Positions 1-11,761 of a stretch of DNA of 64,000 nt are shown here, one piece after another. Source of the stretch: Mytilus trossulus (taxonomy: Eukaryota > Mollusca > Bivalvia > Mytilida > Mytilidae). The stretch is from the NCBI RefSeq assembly GCF_036588685.1, contig NC_086375.1, positions 8,115,916-8,179,915 on the forward strand, in the 5' to 3' direction. Position 1 is the stretch's first letter, and every line of letters begins with the position of its first letter. The notes below the pieces were generated by a model. That model was not told where the DNA came from and did not search any database. It saw nothing but the letters and a program-made list of their open reading frames with translations. The position numbers and the translations under genes are program-made.

Positions 1-368
1 TAATAGCCCCAAATCACAGAATGTAACTTATTTGCATTATGATTCAGCTATTGCTTGTTTAACTTAAATTTTTTATAAGTATTAAAAGTAAATATATCAT
101 AGCATTAGATTTTGGCTCACATACACCAAATTGTTGAGGCCTGACTTAGCCTTGCTGTTTCCACTAGTGGCAGCAGCAGTGTCAATATTAGCACATCTCA
201 TTCAATGAAGAGAATATGGCCTCATAGTCATAGTATACTGACTTTAAAGCTTTTGCATATTTTACAAGTCAAAGATCAAGAGTTGCCATTTCAACTTCCA
301 AAATTGCAATGGAAAAAACATACATTCAGGACATGTCTCTTTGTTAACTCTTTATTTATTATTTCTAG

Positions 369-515
369 GAAAGAGAAAATCACCAAGAACAAATAGAGTC
401 CGTAAAACAAGAACTGAGTGAAGTAAAGGTTCGTGAAGCACATGTCATGCAGGATATTCAGAGGAAGATGAAGAGAGGTCATGCAGAGTATGAAGCTACG
501 ATACAAACATTAAAG
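369..515 (+). CDS. Coiled-coil gene, first exon in window
   Basis: This exon has 49 codons in phase 0, acceptor TTTCTAG and donor GTAAAC. It begins ERENHQEQIESVKQ and is charged and helical throughout. No stop or start codon bounds it, so the gene continues upstream. Confidence 0.8.
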
Positions 516-3500
516 GTAAACTATATTTAGGGGTTTGATTGTTTATTTTACCTTCTGATCTGAAATTTTCCTCAATTTTTGATGTTGAGTTGGTATACTT
601 TGCTCAGGTTTCAAACTTCTTGTTTGGAGCAAATTTTTAATAAGGTCTGCAAAGTGTTGCTCATATTTATACCCTAGCTAATAAAAATGTGGATAAATTT
701 TATTCAGTTGAATTTCTAAACATTTGTTTGATACTTAAATAAAATTTGGTCATGTAAATCCGTTTGTTTCACATGATTCACATTAATATGTGAAACTGCA
801 TGCTTCACATGCCCAATATTGATTGTGTGTGATAACATAGAAAGCCGAATCCACAGTATTGAAAAAACTAAAAATATCTTTCTATAACAAAACCTAAAAA
901 AAATAGATGTCCAAAACTGAATAGGATTACAGTATATATTCCCAAACACAGATGAATTTGACTGTATTACCAGTATTTGAAACAAATTTCCATTATTTAA
1001 TAGATGGAGCTATCAGAAGAAAAATCGGCACATAAAATCTCTAAGAGAAATGAAGAGAAGAACAGACTTGAAAGTGAGAAACTCACCATAGAAATGGTCA
1101 GGTTAGTAGACTAATATACATACTATTGTTTATGATTCAAACTCTCGGCTCTCCATACAAAATATAGGAGATACAGGGATTGCAGTTTAAAACCATAACT
1201 ACACTGTGTATTTATTTAGTTTCATGGGTAAATATTTTGGTGGATTGGGGAAAACTTACATTTTCATGGATATTTGATTATGTGGCTTTAGCAGTCTCTT
1301 GTGTGAAGCCTATAAGAAAATTTGTAAGGTATCCAAGGAATATTAATGAATTCACAGTAGTTGGATTTTAAATATTTTGTTCATTAAATATTTAAGGAAA
1401 TTCAAACCAATTTTTTTTGTTTTCTGAAAATTTTGATATTGTGCAAGTGTAAAATACAATGAAAATCTTGAGTTAGTCATTATTTTAGAAAACAAGGAGG
1501 AAATAATCGATGGTCATGAAATTTTAGTATTTTTTAAATTGTATTTGATAGATATGAAGAGGAGAATGGACGATTAATGAGAAAGTTAGAGAAGATTCGT
1601 CAAGAATATGAAACACAGGTATGTTAATATGATTGTGTGTGTATACAAGACAAATATCATCTAATCATATTGCTAGGAAAGAAAAATTAAAGTGAAAATG
1701 AAACTTTCAATGTAAAATTTGCTTAGTTTGCTTTTTCCTCTCATTTTTTGTTTGTTTATCTGTTTGTGCTTTGAATTTGAGCAAGAAATGTCCTTTTTAA
1801 GTGACAATATTTGTTTGTATTATATAGGAAGGAACGTAGGTTTTCTATTTGTTTTCTTGAAAATTTTCATTCTAATGAGATATTTATATGGTAATGAAAA
1901 TGTGAAAAATAATTGAAACAGTAATTTTCATTGTTATAGGTTGTTTTTAGTCGTTTTTATCATAATTTTTTCAACTTTTAAAAATCAATCAAAACACAAT
2001 TTTTTTAATCTTTGAAAAATAATATGCATCAGTGTAAGGACATTGATATCTTGGCCTTAGTATCATTAGAATATACATCAGTTCAGTTTTGTGAATTTTA
2101 GGGAAGTAAACTTACAATGTCACCACACCTCCGTTCCCGGCGGAAACGAGGATGCCTAGTCAGTATAAACTGTATTTTAGTGCTGTCGTCTGCTTTGTTG
2201 CATCATCATCCCATCATCCTTGTTGTCATAGCAACAATCATTACTAATAACAATTGAAGAAATTAAATAAAATGGCGGCAAAATAACTGCATGTTTAGAG
2301 TCTGCATGACTGATTGAAGTGACATGTGATTCATGTTCATGTAGTTTGGAATTTTTTAATCTAATTTGAAAAAGAAGTTAATGAAAACAATACACCAATA
2401 GAAAGCAGTGTATTGTATTTCGGAAGTAGTGGCAATTACAGAGAAAAGATTAAATAGTGTTGCTAGTTAAACCAGTTTTAATATAGAATAGAATTATAGT
2501 CACTTTTATGAACAGAAATGTCTGTCATAAATGGATGAGAGATGATGAACTCAGTTAAAAATTCATTGTGTGAAACACCATATATATGCTATGCAAAGAA
2601 ATGGTACAAGGTTCACACATAATTGTGGGAAAGGAAATGCTTTGTTAATGCACAAGTTTGGCAACACTCTATCATAAGGTTTGCTCCATATTTTGGGATA
2701 GGAAATGCTCATGAGTGGCAACATTTATCTATATTTTTACCTCAATTAAAGTTGAGTAGGTATAGATATGCAGTTGGTACAATTCCTCCTGTAAGATGAA
2801 CACTGGGGTTGGACAGTTCATAAACACTTGAATGGATGTAAGAGGATTCTATCTTGCCCATTATTTTCTATTCTCTTAATTGAGACAATTGTAATTGGAA
2901 TAATTAAACTGATAAAAGTAGAATATGTAACTAAATATATAGATATTTATTTATTTTTAAATTTCATATGTTATTTTGGGTGTGATATCCATAAATGTGA
3001 TATTGATAAATGTGAACATAGTTGATTATGATATTTGTATATTCTAGAAAAGTCATTAATTATTTTTCTTTTCTTTTCAGACTCAAATGGCAGAAAGTGA
3101 TATTTCAAGGTAAGTTAATGGTACTATGAATTCATTATTATTCGTTAGATACCAATTTTCGTGGGTGCAGGTGAACCACGAAATAAAATGTTCAAGGAAT
3201 GACAAATTTTCTATAGGCTTGTATGCAGACTTTGCTTAACCACGAAGTTAAATATCCAGGAAAATGCAAGTTTTCAATGAAAATTGATACCCATGAAATT
3301 AAATGAATCCACAATATTTGATTTCAGAGTAAATATAGAGGTATCATTACTCATGATATACATTTTGTTAATGATTATATAAAGAAAAAACAAATAGCAG
3401 TTTGCTAAACAGTACTCACAAATATTAAAATAAAGATGATAATCCAAAAGACTTTGAAAAAAAAAAAAAAAGACACCCTGAGGTCACCCTAGATTCTTAA

Positions 3501-6500
3501 CTAACTGACATTGACCTCAATTTCATGGATCATTTATAATGTTAAGTTTATGTGTTACCTGTAGAAGAACCCTTATCATAAAGACTTTCAACAAAAAATT
3601 CAATCGTGTTTAGTAAAGCAGGTGAGACAAATCATCATGTGCATTCATGTTATTTTACACATGCTGATTTATTTAACAATGATTTACTCATTTGAATACC
3701 TATATTTTTTATACAGGGTGAAAAGAGTTGAGGAAGAATTGTTTTCAGTCCAGAATGATGCTAAAAGATTCCAGGCAAATTTCGAGGTAAATATGATATG
3801 AATGAAATGATGAAACATGACAATACATTAGAAATAATAATTGTCAGATAGAATTTTTGACAAAGAGAGGCAAAAGATACCAAAGTGATAGTTAAACTCC
3901 CATGTTGAAAAAGCAAACAAACTTTGCGATGGCAAAATAAGAAAAAGATCAAAAGGCAAACAACAGTATGTAAAACACAACATAGAATTCTAAAGACTGT
4001 ACAGCAGGGAACCCCACCAAAAAACAGGGGAGGGTATATCAGGTGTTCTCAAGAAGTAATAGATGACAGACATGTTTACATCCTTGTTATTAAGTCTCTG
4101 TTGAAAATCTTACCCTATATACTTATATTTATATAAGAATAACAAAACAGAATGCTCACCTTAGTGTTCAATATTTGTTCATAACATTTGAATACTAAAC
4201 TTTGACTTTATTTTTAGGGTTTATTACATGACATGGTAGCAGAAATTGATTCCTTAATGGAGATTACAGCTGTTGGCACAAGAAATCCATATCAGGTGAG
4301 TGAGGTTTATTTTATAGATTCTGCTTTATCATCTGTTTCTGATGAAAGACTGATGTCCTATAAACCCGTTATTAGTTATAACATGATGGCAGCTGGATTT
4401 GGAGAAAAACAGAGGCAAAAACTAGCAAGTTAATTTAAAAAAATAAATTGTAATGAAGAACTTGAAATTTGAACAATGCTTGTTTGTCTCACCTTCATGA
4501 ATGTGTTCAGGGTTGGAGCCTAAAAAAAATGTCAAAAGTTTAAACAATATGTTTTACTTCAAATGTACACAAATGGCAAACATACAACAGAAACAAAAAA
4601 TATAAGGAAACAAGAAAATAATAATATATATCACTCTTAAAGTAACATAAGCAAAACATGTCTTTGATTAAAAATTGATTCTTTTCTTTTAACTTTAGCC
4701 TGTAGCCACATCAACAGATGGACCAAATGCCACTATCGCTGAAGCCAAGGTATGTTAAACATTTGGTCAAATTTTATACCTAAACTAGATAGCTAGGGGC
4801 ATCATGTTTATTTGTCTGTGTGTCCCTTTATCAGTCTGTCTTGCTTTAGGTTTAAGTTTTATGTCATGGTAGTTTTTACTGATGTTGAAGTCCAATCAAC
4901 TTGAAACTTAGTACACATGTTCCCAAGGATATGGTTTTGCCAAATTAGAATTTTTACCCCATTTTTTTTGTCCACTGTACACAGAAAATGAAACTGTAAG
5001 TGGACATCCTTTTACTATGGACACATAATTGTTGTAAATGTTATTGAGTATTTGCCAAGTAATAACAATTGAGGGGAAGTAATTCACTTCTATCTTATGG
5101 TCAGCTGATGATATGCGTGCATGTATTTTCTTCATTGAAATTTGAAATCCTTTCAGGTTTTTCTTATTTGTTCTATGTGTTTTTGTACTGTGGAAATTCA
5201 ATGGCAAAAGGAGGAATTTGCCCTTAAAAAAATGATTCAGCAATTATAATTTTTTCAATTTAAAAAAGAAGATGTGATATGATTGCTGATGAGACAACTA
5301 TCCACAAAAGTTGTTCTAAGATTGATCAGATTTCTGTATATTTGCCTTGCAGACTAAAATGAAATGGTTGAGAAGCGACATGAGGAACAGATTAACGAGA
5401 GAACAAAAGCTACGTAATGATTTACGTGAGGCCATTAATGCTAATGAGAATGATAGACAGTACTTACTGTCAGAACTAGCCAAGCGTGAAGATGTCCTAG
5501 ACGAATTATCTGTAGTCAAACATGGTAGGTGAAGTCAACCCCAAAATGTACATACTGATCAAAGATTGTGTCAGAAATGCACAGAAACCTTTATAAATGA
5601 AAAAAAGATAAAAAAAATTACCACACCAATTGGTTTTTAAGTTTTAAATAATTTTTGTCTTTTATTGAAACTTGAAATTTAAGTTGAAATAATTGGAGAA
5701 ATTTTATTTGAACACTTAAAAAAAAACTCTGAAAGTTATTTCAATAAAGAATTTGATAACATGTTTTTTAGGGTTTCTTTACAATTGTAAAATCCAAGGA
5801 CTTGAAGATCTATTTGAAGTGACTTTTTAATAAATTTCCAAAGTTTAACCTTTAAATCAGTAACTTTTACAAGGAATGTGTTGGATTTTCCCCATTCATA
5901 ACTGACTACTTTGTATAGTTTACATACACAGTAAATTTAACACATGTTTTTTTGTGTTTACAGAATTATCCAAGAGAGAATTTGATAGTCAAAGTGCTGT
6001 AGAAAACTTAAAGGTATGTAATCTGAAGAAAAAAATATATTGAAAGGAAAAGCAGTTTTTTACATGGATTCTGGAAAACTTTCCTTTTTTTAAGTCATTG
6101 TTTTTAGATTTTTTTCCTTTATTTGAACAATTGAAGTGACTTTTTTTTCTTCTAAATAAACCAAAAGAGTTTAAATACTTTTAATCCTCATTGAGTTCTC
6201 CATTATATAAGTTTTGTTATTTGATATTTCATGATATATTTTTAATTGTTACAGGATCATATATTAGATTTAACAGATGAAATAGAACTTCGTAAAATTA
6301 GAGAAGAAGAAATTATACGATCTCATGTGATGGATAAGAAACATATCATTGATGAAATGGACGATTTAAAGGTAAGTCATAATTTATAATGCAACGTTGT
6401 GTGGGATATAGGTTTAGATTATTTTAGGTGGTAAAGCTCAGTTGAATTATGGGAGGTCACATACAACTGCTCTCTATGAATTTGTTTTAAAAATTAATCA

Positions 6501-7711
6501 GAAACCTTACAACCCAGCTTAGAATTGAAGTGCCTCTGGTTGATAGAACTTTTTAATCAAGGCATTTCACAAGCCTACAAGTACACAGAGAGAAAAAAAA
6601 ATAATAATTTGGTATGACCCTCAATAAGTTTTTCCTGTACTTTTGTGTAGGAATGTGAATAATGTTTTAATGCAGGTCATGTCATCCTTAAGTTTATACA
6701 CCTTGGTGTTTTGAAAGTGTCACCAAAGGAACTAAACACTTGTGAACAGTTGTCTCATTGGCAATCATACCTCATCTTCTTTTTTATATAAACAGTTTGT
6801 TTTAAGCTGATCACCTAGAGTTAAGGCCCTTGACATGTCAATAGTTTCAATATCTCTTTTCTCTGTTATTTTTCAGGTAAATGTACAAATTACTTGAAAT
6901 GCTCTTTCTTTTATCTGAGTATTTTCATAGACTCATAAATGTAATATTTGATAGAATATTCTTTAGATGTATTCAAATAAACATTAATATATGCACATTC
7001 ATTTTGTTACTTTTATTTTATCAAAGTAACAAGTTGTTTTTTTCTTGAATGGAAAGTGTATTTTTTTATAAAATTTACAATCATTCACCTATTATTTTGT
7101 GAATACCCAGATAGCATGATACAATATTCATATTTTTTCTTATTTTCCACAGCATGTACAAGAAGAGAAGGCACGTATTGAGAACAGATACCTCAAGTTA
7201 CAGGATACAATGAGAGCATTACAAGATGAAATTCAGTCGGCTAACTTCTGTGGGGCAAAGGTAATGCAGCTGTTTCATTTGAATGTGTTTCACATTTATT
7301 GTTATTCAATTGAATTCAACTCTACAACTCTTCTTTGGGGAAAGTTTATGAAATAAATATTTTTTAAATTAAGAAAATAAATACATGTAGCTTTAGTGAA
7401 ACTAGCATATAGATATTTTTTTCAATAAAAAAAAAAGAAATAAATTTACAAATTTATGTAATGTTGAAATGTATAAAAAATTATTATGATATTAACTGTG
7501 ATAATTACTGTTAAGCCTCCATTTAACTTATTTGAATATTCTTTTTTTTATTATTTTTTAGATAACAGAAATAGAAAATAATATGCACAATTTACGGAAA
7601 GCCACACCTAAGAAGAAAAGAGTTAGAATACAAGACACGTCTCGTAGCCGATCAAAATCTCCACTCAGTCGAGCCAAGTCACCTCTCAGACCTAAGTCCC
7701 CGTTAGTCTAG
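369..7711 (+). CDS. Coiled-coil protein with Ser/Pro-Arg tail, 3' part of gene (12 exons)
   Basis: Twelve exons join in one frame with consensus GT..AG sites: 369-515, 1004-1101, 1552-1618, 3081-3109, 3717-3786, 4218-4295, 4699-4749, 5353-5524, 5964-6013, 6255-6371, 7153-7260 and 7562-7711. Together they give 378 residues plus a TAG stop. The first exon starts in phase 0 behind an acceptor (TTTCTAG), so earlier exons lie left of the window. The protein is rich in E, K, R, Q and L with heptad-like spacing (for example LEKIRQEYETQ and KREDVLDELSVVKH). This indicates long coiled coils broken by a non-helical stretch (GTRNPYQPVATSTDGPNA) in exons 6-7. The tail is basic with three SPL repeats (KSPLSRAKSPLRPKSPLV), possible proline-directed phosphorylation sites. 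I do not recognise the family. A centrosomal, ciliary or cytoskeletal coiled-coil protein is a guess from composition. Confidence 0.8.
1004..1101 (+). CDS. Coiled-coil gene, exon 2 of those seen
   Basis: It encodes MELSEEKSAHKISKRNEEKN and onward. The acceptor is AATAG, the donor GTTAGT, and the exon ends in phase 2 on a split Arg codon. Confidence 0.8.
1552..1618 (+). CDS. Coiled-coil gene, exon 3 of those seen
   Basis: It completes the split Arg codon and reads YEEENGRLMRKLEKIRQEY. The donor is GTATGT and the exon ends in phase 0. Confidence 0.8.
2222..2235. promoter_or_regulatory. X-box-like RFX-binding site in an intron
   Basis: GTTGTCATAGCAAC fits the RFX X-box pattern GTHNYYATRRNAAC at every position. 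It lies in a locally GC-richer patch (about 2120-2240) inside the 1.46-kb intron 1619-3080. Function is inferred; it could serve an internal promoter or be chance. Confidence 0.35.
3081..3109 (+). CDS. Coiled-coil gene, 29-nt microexon
   Basis: A strong pyrimidine tract (TTTTCTTTTCAG) precedes TQMAESDIS plus a split Arg codon; the donor is GTAAGT. It lies after a 1.46-kb intron and keeps the frame into the next exon. Confidence 0.75.
3123..3325. mobile_element. Palindromic MITE, GTGGATTCATT family
   Basis: The ends are inverted copies of (T)GAATTCATTATTATTCGT and AATGAATCCACA, with an inner 'accaattttcgtgg' and its mirror. Related copies are at 42687-42887 and, partly, 13239-13345. It sits in the intron between coiled-coil exons 4 and 5. 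Confidence 0.6.
3717..3786 (+). CDS. Coiled-coil gene, exon 5 of those seen
   Basis: It encodes VKRVEEELFSVQNDAKRFQA and onward, with acceptor ATACAG and donor GTAAAT. The exon opens in phase 2, matching the previous donor. Confidence 0.8.
4218..4295 (+). CDS. Coiled-coil gene, exon 6 of those seen
   Basis: It has 26 codons, phase 0 at both ends (GLLHDMVAEIDSLMEITAVG and onward), with acceptor TTTTTAG and donor GTGAGT. It is where the coiled coil breaks. Confidence 0.8.
4699..4749 (+). CDS. Coiled-coil gene, exon 7 of those seen
   Basis: It has 17 codons, phase 0 at both ends (PVATSTDGPNATIAEAK), with acceptor ACTTTAG and donor GTATGT. This is a short linker that could be skipped without a frameshift. 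Confidence 0.75.
4808..5030. repeat. Dispersed repeat family B (intronic)
   Basis: This stretch (gaagtccaat, ttgaaactta, tggacatcct..actatggacac) recurs at 10850-11100, 32345-32470 and 33225-33285 with moderate divergence. It has no ORF. The intron end around 5262-5312 also carries a 50-bp piece of family A (aagaagatgtg..gagacaact). Confidence 0.6.
5353..5524 (+). CDS. Coiled-coil gene, exon 8 of those seen
   Basis: It encodes TKMKWLRSDMRNRLTREQKL and onward, 57 codons plus one base, strongly charged helix. The acceptor is CCTTGCAG and the donor GTAGGT. Confidence 0.85.
5964..6013 (+). CDS. Coiled-coil gene, exon 9 of those seen
   Basis: It encodes ELSKREFDSQSAVENLK after the split Glu codon. 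The acceptor is TTTACAG and the donor GTATGT. Confidence 0.8.
6255..6371 (+). CDS. Coiled-coil gene, exon 10 of those seen
   Basis: It has 39 codons, phase 0 at both ends (DHILDLTDEIELRKIREEEI and onward), with acceptor TTACAG and donor GTAAGT. Confidence 0.85.
6741..6798 (+). repeat. Short family A retroelement tail
   Basis: About 55 bases (gttgtctcattggcaatcat, then ctcatcttcttttttata) match the terminal piece of the element at 16976-18896. Only the 3' tip remains. Confidence 0.6.
7153..7260 (+). CDS. Coiled-coil gene, exon 11 of those seen
   Basis: It has 36 codons, phase 0 at both ends (HVQEEKARIENRYLKLQDTM and onward), with acceptor TTCCACAG and donor GTAATG. Confidence 0.85.
7562..7711 (+). 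CDS. Coiled-coil gene, terminal exon with SPL-repeat tail
   Basis: It encodes ITEIENNMHNLRKATPKKKR, then the RS-rich tail with three SPL motifs, ending in TAG at 7709-7711. Confidence 0.85.
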   Translation: MTEIENNMHNLRKATPKKKRVRIQDTSRSRSKSPLSRAKSPLRPKSPLV

Positions 7712-10700
7712 TGATATTATTTATTGATAGCAATATAACTTGATAGAGACCATGGCAGCTTGTGTATTGTCAAGTATTTGCCATTATTTATTTTTTAGGC
7801 TAATTACTATGAGTAATTATATGGAAATAGATGGTTGTTTCAACTTTGCATTTATGTTGCAGTGGATAAATGTTGATGGAACTGTTAAGTTTGGTCATAC
7901 ACTTAAACCAAACTATATAACGGTTTGTCACATTTGATGTTGCCAAGTATCACATGATCATTAAGATGAATATTTTCTTACGAAATCTGACGCAAGGAAT
8001 GCAGAAAAAATTCATATAAATACATGTATCACATGAAATCTCAAGAACATGTAGTTGGTGACTTCACTAAGGTCAAATTACTTGACATTGTACTTCCGTC
8101 CATTTTTTTTCTGTTGTTATTTATAATATATCCAATCATTCCAATAATAGCAAATGAACTTTGAACTTTGATTATAATATTAATGGTTGTTAAAGCATTT
8201 TTTATATATTTGAAAATATTATTTTTAAGATATTTTTGTAAAGGTTAATTTATAGAAATCTCATTCCATTGAATTTTTCTACATTCCAACATTCAATAAT
8301 TATGATTTTTTTTCTATTTGACAGTTTTCCATACTTTGTTATATTGTTTATTATTGTCTAAGAGGATTATTATCTCCCTTTTCCCGAAGTTAAGTCACAA
8401 ATGAAATGTTATTTTGATAAAATTGTTTGTTTGAATTGAGTCAATTAAGATTTTTTTTGTTATGTTCCTAACAATCATGATAGGATATCTGGTAGGTCAT
8501 ACATGGTTTTATTTAAAGCTAGTGTTATTTTGCATCCTCGATATCTTGACACTTTCGAAGAACAAGTTTACTCATACCTTACAACTACTCTATATATTAA
8601 TGGGGGATTTTAAGCATGAGAAGACCTATTGCATCTCTATATAAACATGTTATATATGTTATCTAATATGCTATGGTTGTGTATGGGTAAATATGTGCTT
8701 AAATATCATTTTCACCCCTTTGAATACCTGTTTTGAGGTACATGTATTGAGTTTATTTAAGGCAAACTTTTAAGAGTACTTTATAGGGGGAAGTACCACA
8801 TGTATAGAAAGAAAAATAGCAGGTCTGTTAAGTACCAAAATGATACTTTTTTGGCAACTGTAGAATTCTAATTAATGCCAGAATTCCAACAAGTCTTCTC
8901 AAGGCAGGACAAAAGTAGAAATTTGATCTCTTCTTCTATCTAACAAGAGCATAGAATAATATATTTTGATCAGCCCTCGTTTCGTAAACTTGTCAAGATT
9001 TAGGGGCATGCAGTAACATTTAGCAACATTATCTGTGATATATACATGTAGAACCATACCAGTATTTGTTTTTGTACTTATGTAGATATTGTATATATAT
9101 AACACTATTTTTATGATTTAGATTTTCAAAATAACATACATGAACAACAAAATCAAACAAATACCTTATAACTATTTATAATATTTGATTTTATTTATGG
9201 TAGATTTTAAATGTTAGACATTAAGTATACATTGCCTTGTCCCCTAGTGCTGGATATTTTATATTTTTTACGGTAGATACAGCATTTAATTTATTTATCA
9301 GGGTGGATGAATGTTGTCCAAGTGTTGATGATTCATAACTTAAATTTCGGTACAATTTTACGAAATATTTTAAAATAATTTCTGTAACTATCAAAAATAA
9401 ATGTATTGATTTTTTTTTTTAAATTGGAATATTAATTGTCAGTTCAAATGAATAAATTCCAATCACGTTTTTTTTTTAAAGTAATGTTTAACAGAGACAT
9501 CAGCTTCAAAACTTTGTTTGCTGAAAATTAAAAAATTTTAGAAACTATTTTTTTAAGGAAAGATTTTAGCTAGACAACAAATGTATCAGACTTCAGTATA
9601 TTTTTTAAAACACTTGGGAATTTAACTAAGCTTTTTTATATCAATATATGAAAGTTTATAGAACTGAACATAATTATTTTATATCTTAAGGTTGTACATG
9701 CAGGAACATAAGTTTACAATGTTATGAATGTTTACATGTGAGAGTGTTTTACAAGTCTGAGAAATAAAAATGAAATAAAATAACTGTATTAGTTTACAAT
9801 GCCATGAATACATAGATATGAGGTATATATTAATGATACAATATCCAATAACACAGATACACGTAAAGGTCAACTTATTGTTTTTAACCACAGTCTTAAA
9901 GAGACGAAATATACTGAAAGGATATTAAACAAACTCGTAAAGCCATGGCCAGAAAATAATAACGGAGTGTAACACATCAGAGAAAACTATAAAAGATTGA
10001 GGAATCCAAACCAAACCAAAACCAGCTTGAACTCAAGCTCAATGGAACCGTAAACAGATCATGCTAGAATCATTGACATTCACTATCAAAAGTTCTCTCA
10101 AAATGAATCCCCTACAATCGCCACCATTCACACTGAAATTCACTTCCATGATAGATTTTAAACTGAATATTTTACTTTACCGCCATTTACAATGAATATC
10201 ACTGCCTAGAGTGATTTTAAAATTAATCACCCACAGTCATCCAAGTAAGAGGTTTAGCTCATGTAGCTAGCTATAAAACCAGGGTTAATTTCCCATTTTC
10301 GTCCAGTCAAACTAAATTTTAACTTCAATCTAATTGCAACAGAAAAAGTTTTAGATCTTATCTATCATGTCTATAGCATAAAGCCCTAAATATGCACAGA
10401 AAAAAGTCCCATAAATCTAAATAAGAGGAAAACTCAAAATCATCATTTTCAATTTCCTTTGATAATTAACATTGGAAGGGGAGATACTTTACATGTTGAA
10501 AAATTCAATAAATGGTCAACTAATGAATTAGGAAATCTACATTGTAGTTTGATAAAAGATATGAAAACACCTCTACAGTTGTTTGTCATACTCTAAAGAC
10601 GGCTAAAATATAAAGAATCAATACATTCTGCTGATTAGAAGCATTAGAATTATAATTTTGTATAAATTTTTATTGATATTTAGTTATTTTTCTACCTTTT

Positions 10701-11533
10701 TGGCAGAGTTATCTCCCTTTTTCAATGCAAATCTCCATAGGAATTTTAAATCATGATTTTTTTAGTCTTTACAGTAAGATTTAATGGGATTTGTATGCCC
10801 TACCTACAATAGTAGAGGGCCATTACCAGAGATTTAGCTCATGTAGCTATGTTTTCTGGTCTGTATGTACGTTTGTCTGTCGGTTCGTTCGTCCTGCTTC
10901 AGGTTAAAGTTTTTGGTCAAGGTATTATTTAATGAAGTTGAAGTCCAATTAACTTTAAACTAAGTATACATGTTACCCATGAAATGATCTTTTTAATTTT
11001 AATGCCAAATTAAAGTTTTGACCCCAATTTCAAGGTCCACTGAACATGGAAAATGACAGTGCGAGTGGGGCATCCGTGTACTATGGACACAATCTTGTTT
11101 CTGTGTATATTTGGAATATAATGCTAAAGATTAAAACTTAAAAATCTTCTGTTGCAATTACTTTAATTAAGGTCAGGGTCAAATTTAAGCTAGATTGACT
11201 GGACTATGAGGAAATGTCTGTACCAAGTCTGTAATATGACAATTGATTCCATTTGTTTGATGTGTTTTAGCTTTTGATTTTGCCATTTGAAATAGGACTT
11301 TCTTTTTTAATTTTCCTTGAAGTTTAGTATTTATGTTATTTTACTTTATTCTTTCCAAAATCACCACCATTAACAGTGAATTTCTCTGACAAGAGTGGTA
11401 TCAAGCCGAATCACAAATAATTAACATTATTTACAGTCAGAAACTCACTGCTAACTATGATTTTATGTTGAGATTTTCTGTGTAGGAGGTACTGAAGATT
11501 TGAACTTCATACACAAATAAAATTAATAGGTTA
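7712..11533. other. 3' UTR and intergenic DNA
   Basis: After the stop at 7711 no coding exon is visible. The first 1.7 kb is probably 3' UTR: AATAAA at 9396-9401 is a candidate poly(A) signal, followed by a T-rich stretch. From about 10080 to 10250 there are diverged units of roughly 60-65 bases (cgccaccatt..actgaa). 10850-11100 is a family B repeat. Short ORFs here lack codon-like composition. Confidence 0.5.
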
Positions 11534-11539
11534 TTTATT
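11534..11539 (-). terminator. ISCA2: Candidate ISCA2 poly(A) signal
   Basis: TTTATT on the plus strand is AATAAA on the minus strand, about 50 bases after the ISCA2 stop. Confidence 0.5.
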
Positions 11540-11586
11540 TCTAACAACATGGTAATAGACAAACATTAAAATAAAACAATTAAATA

Positions 11587-11761
11587 TCACAATTTTAAAG
11601 CAAATGAGGCTCCACATGAGCACCCTTGCTCAGCCTGTGGATTGTTCACTATAGCAAATGCACTTCTGATCAGTTCTTCTTGGAAATCTACAGTAGAACC
11701 TCGAACAAATTCCAACGAATCGCTGTCTATTGCTACTTTAACTCCATCTTTCTCTATTAAA
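11587..11761 (-). CDS. ISCA2: ISCA2 terminal exon with CxC motif
   Basis: It encodes [20 protein letters not shown] and on to the GCSCGASF motif, with TGA at 11589-11587. The acceptor is TTTTCAG. Confidence 0.93.

Noticed and set aside
4233-4433. 66-codon frame continuing past the donor at 4296
   Set aside because: Its first part is the real exon 6; the rest is intron read-through after a consensus GTGAGT.
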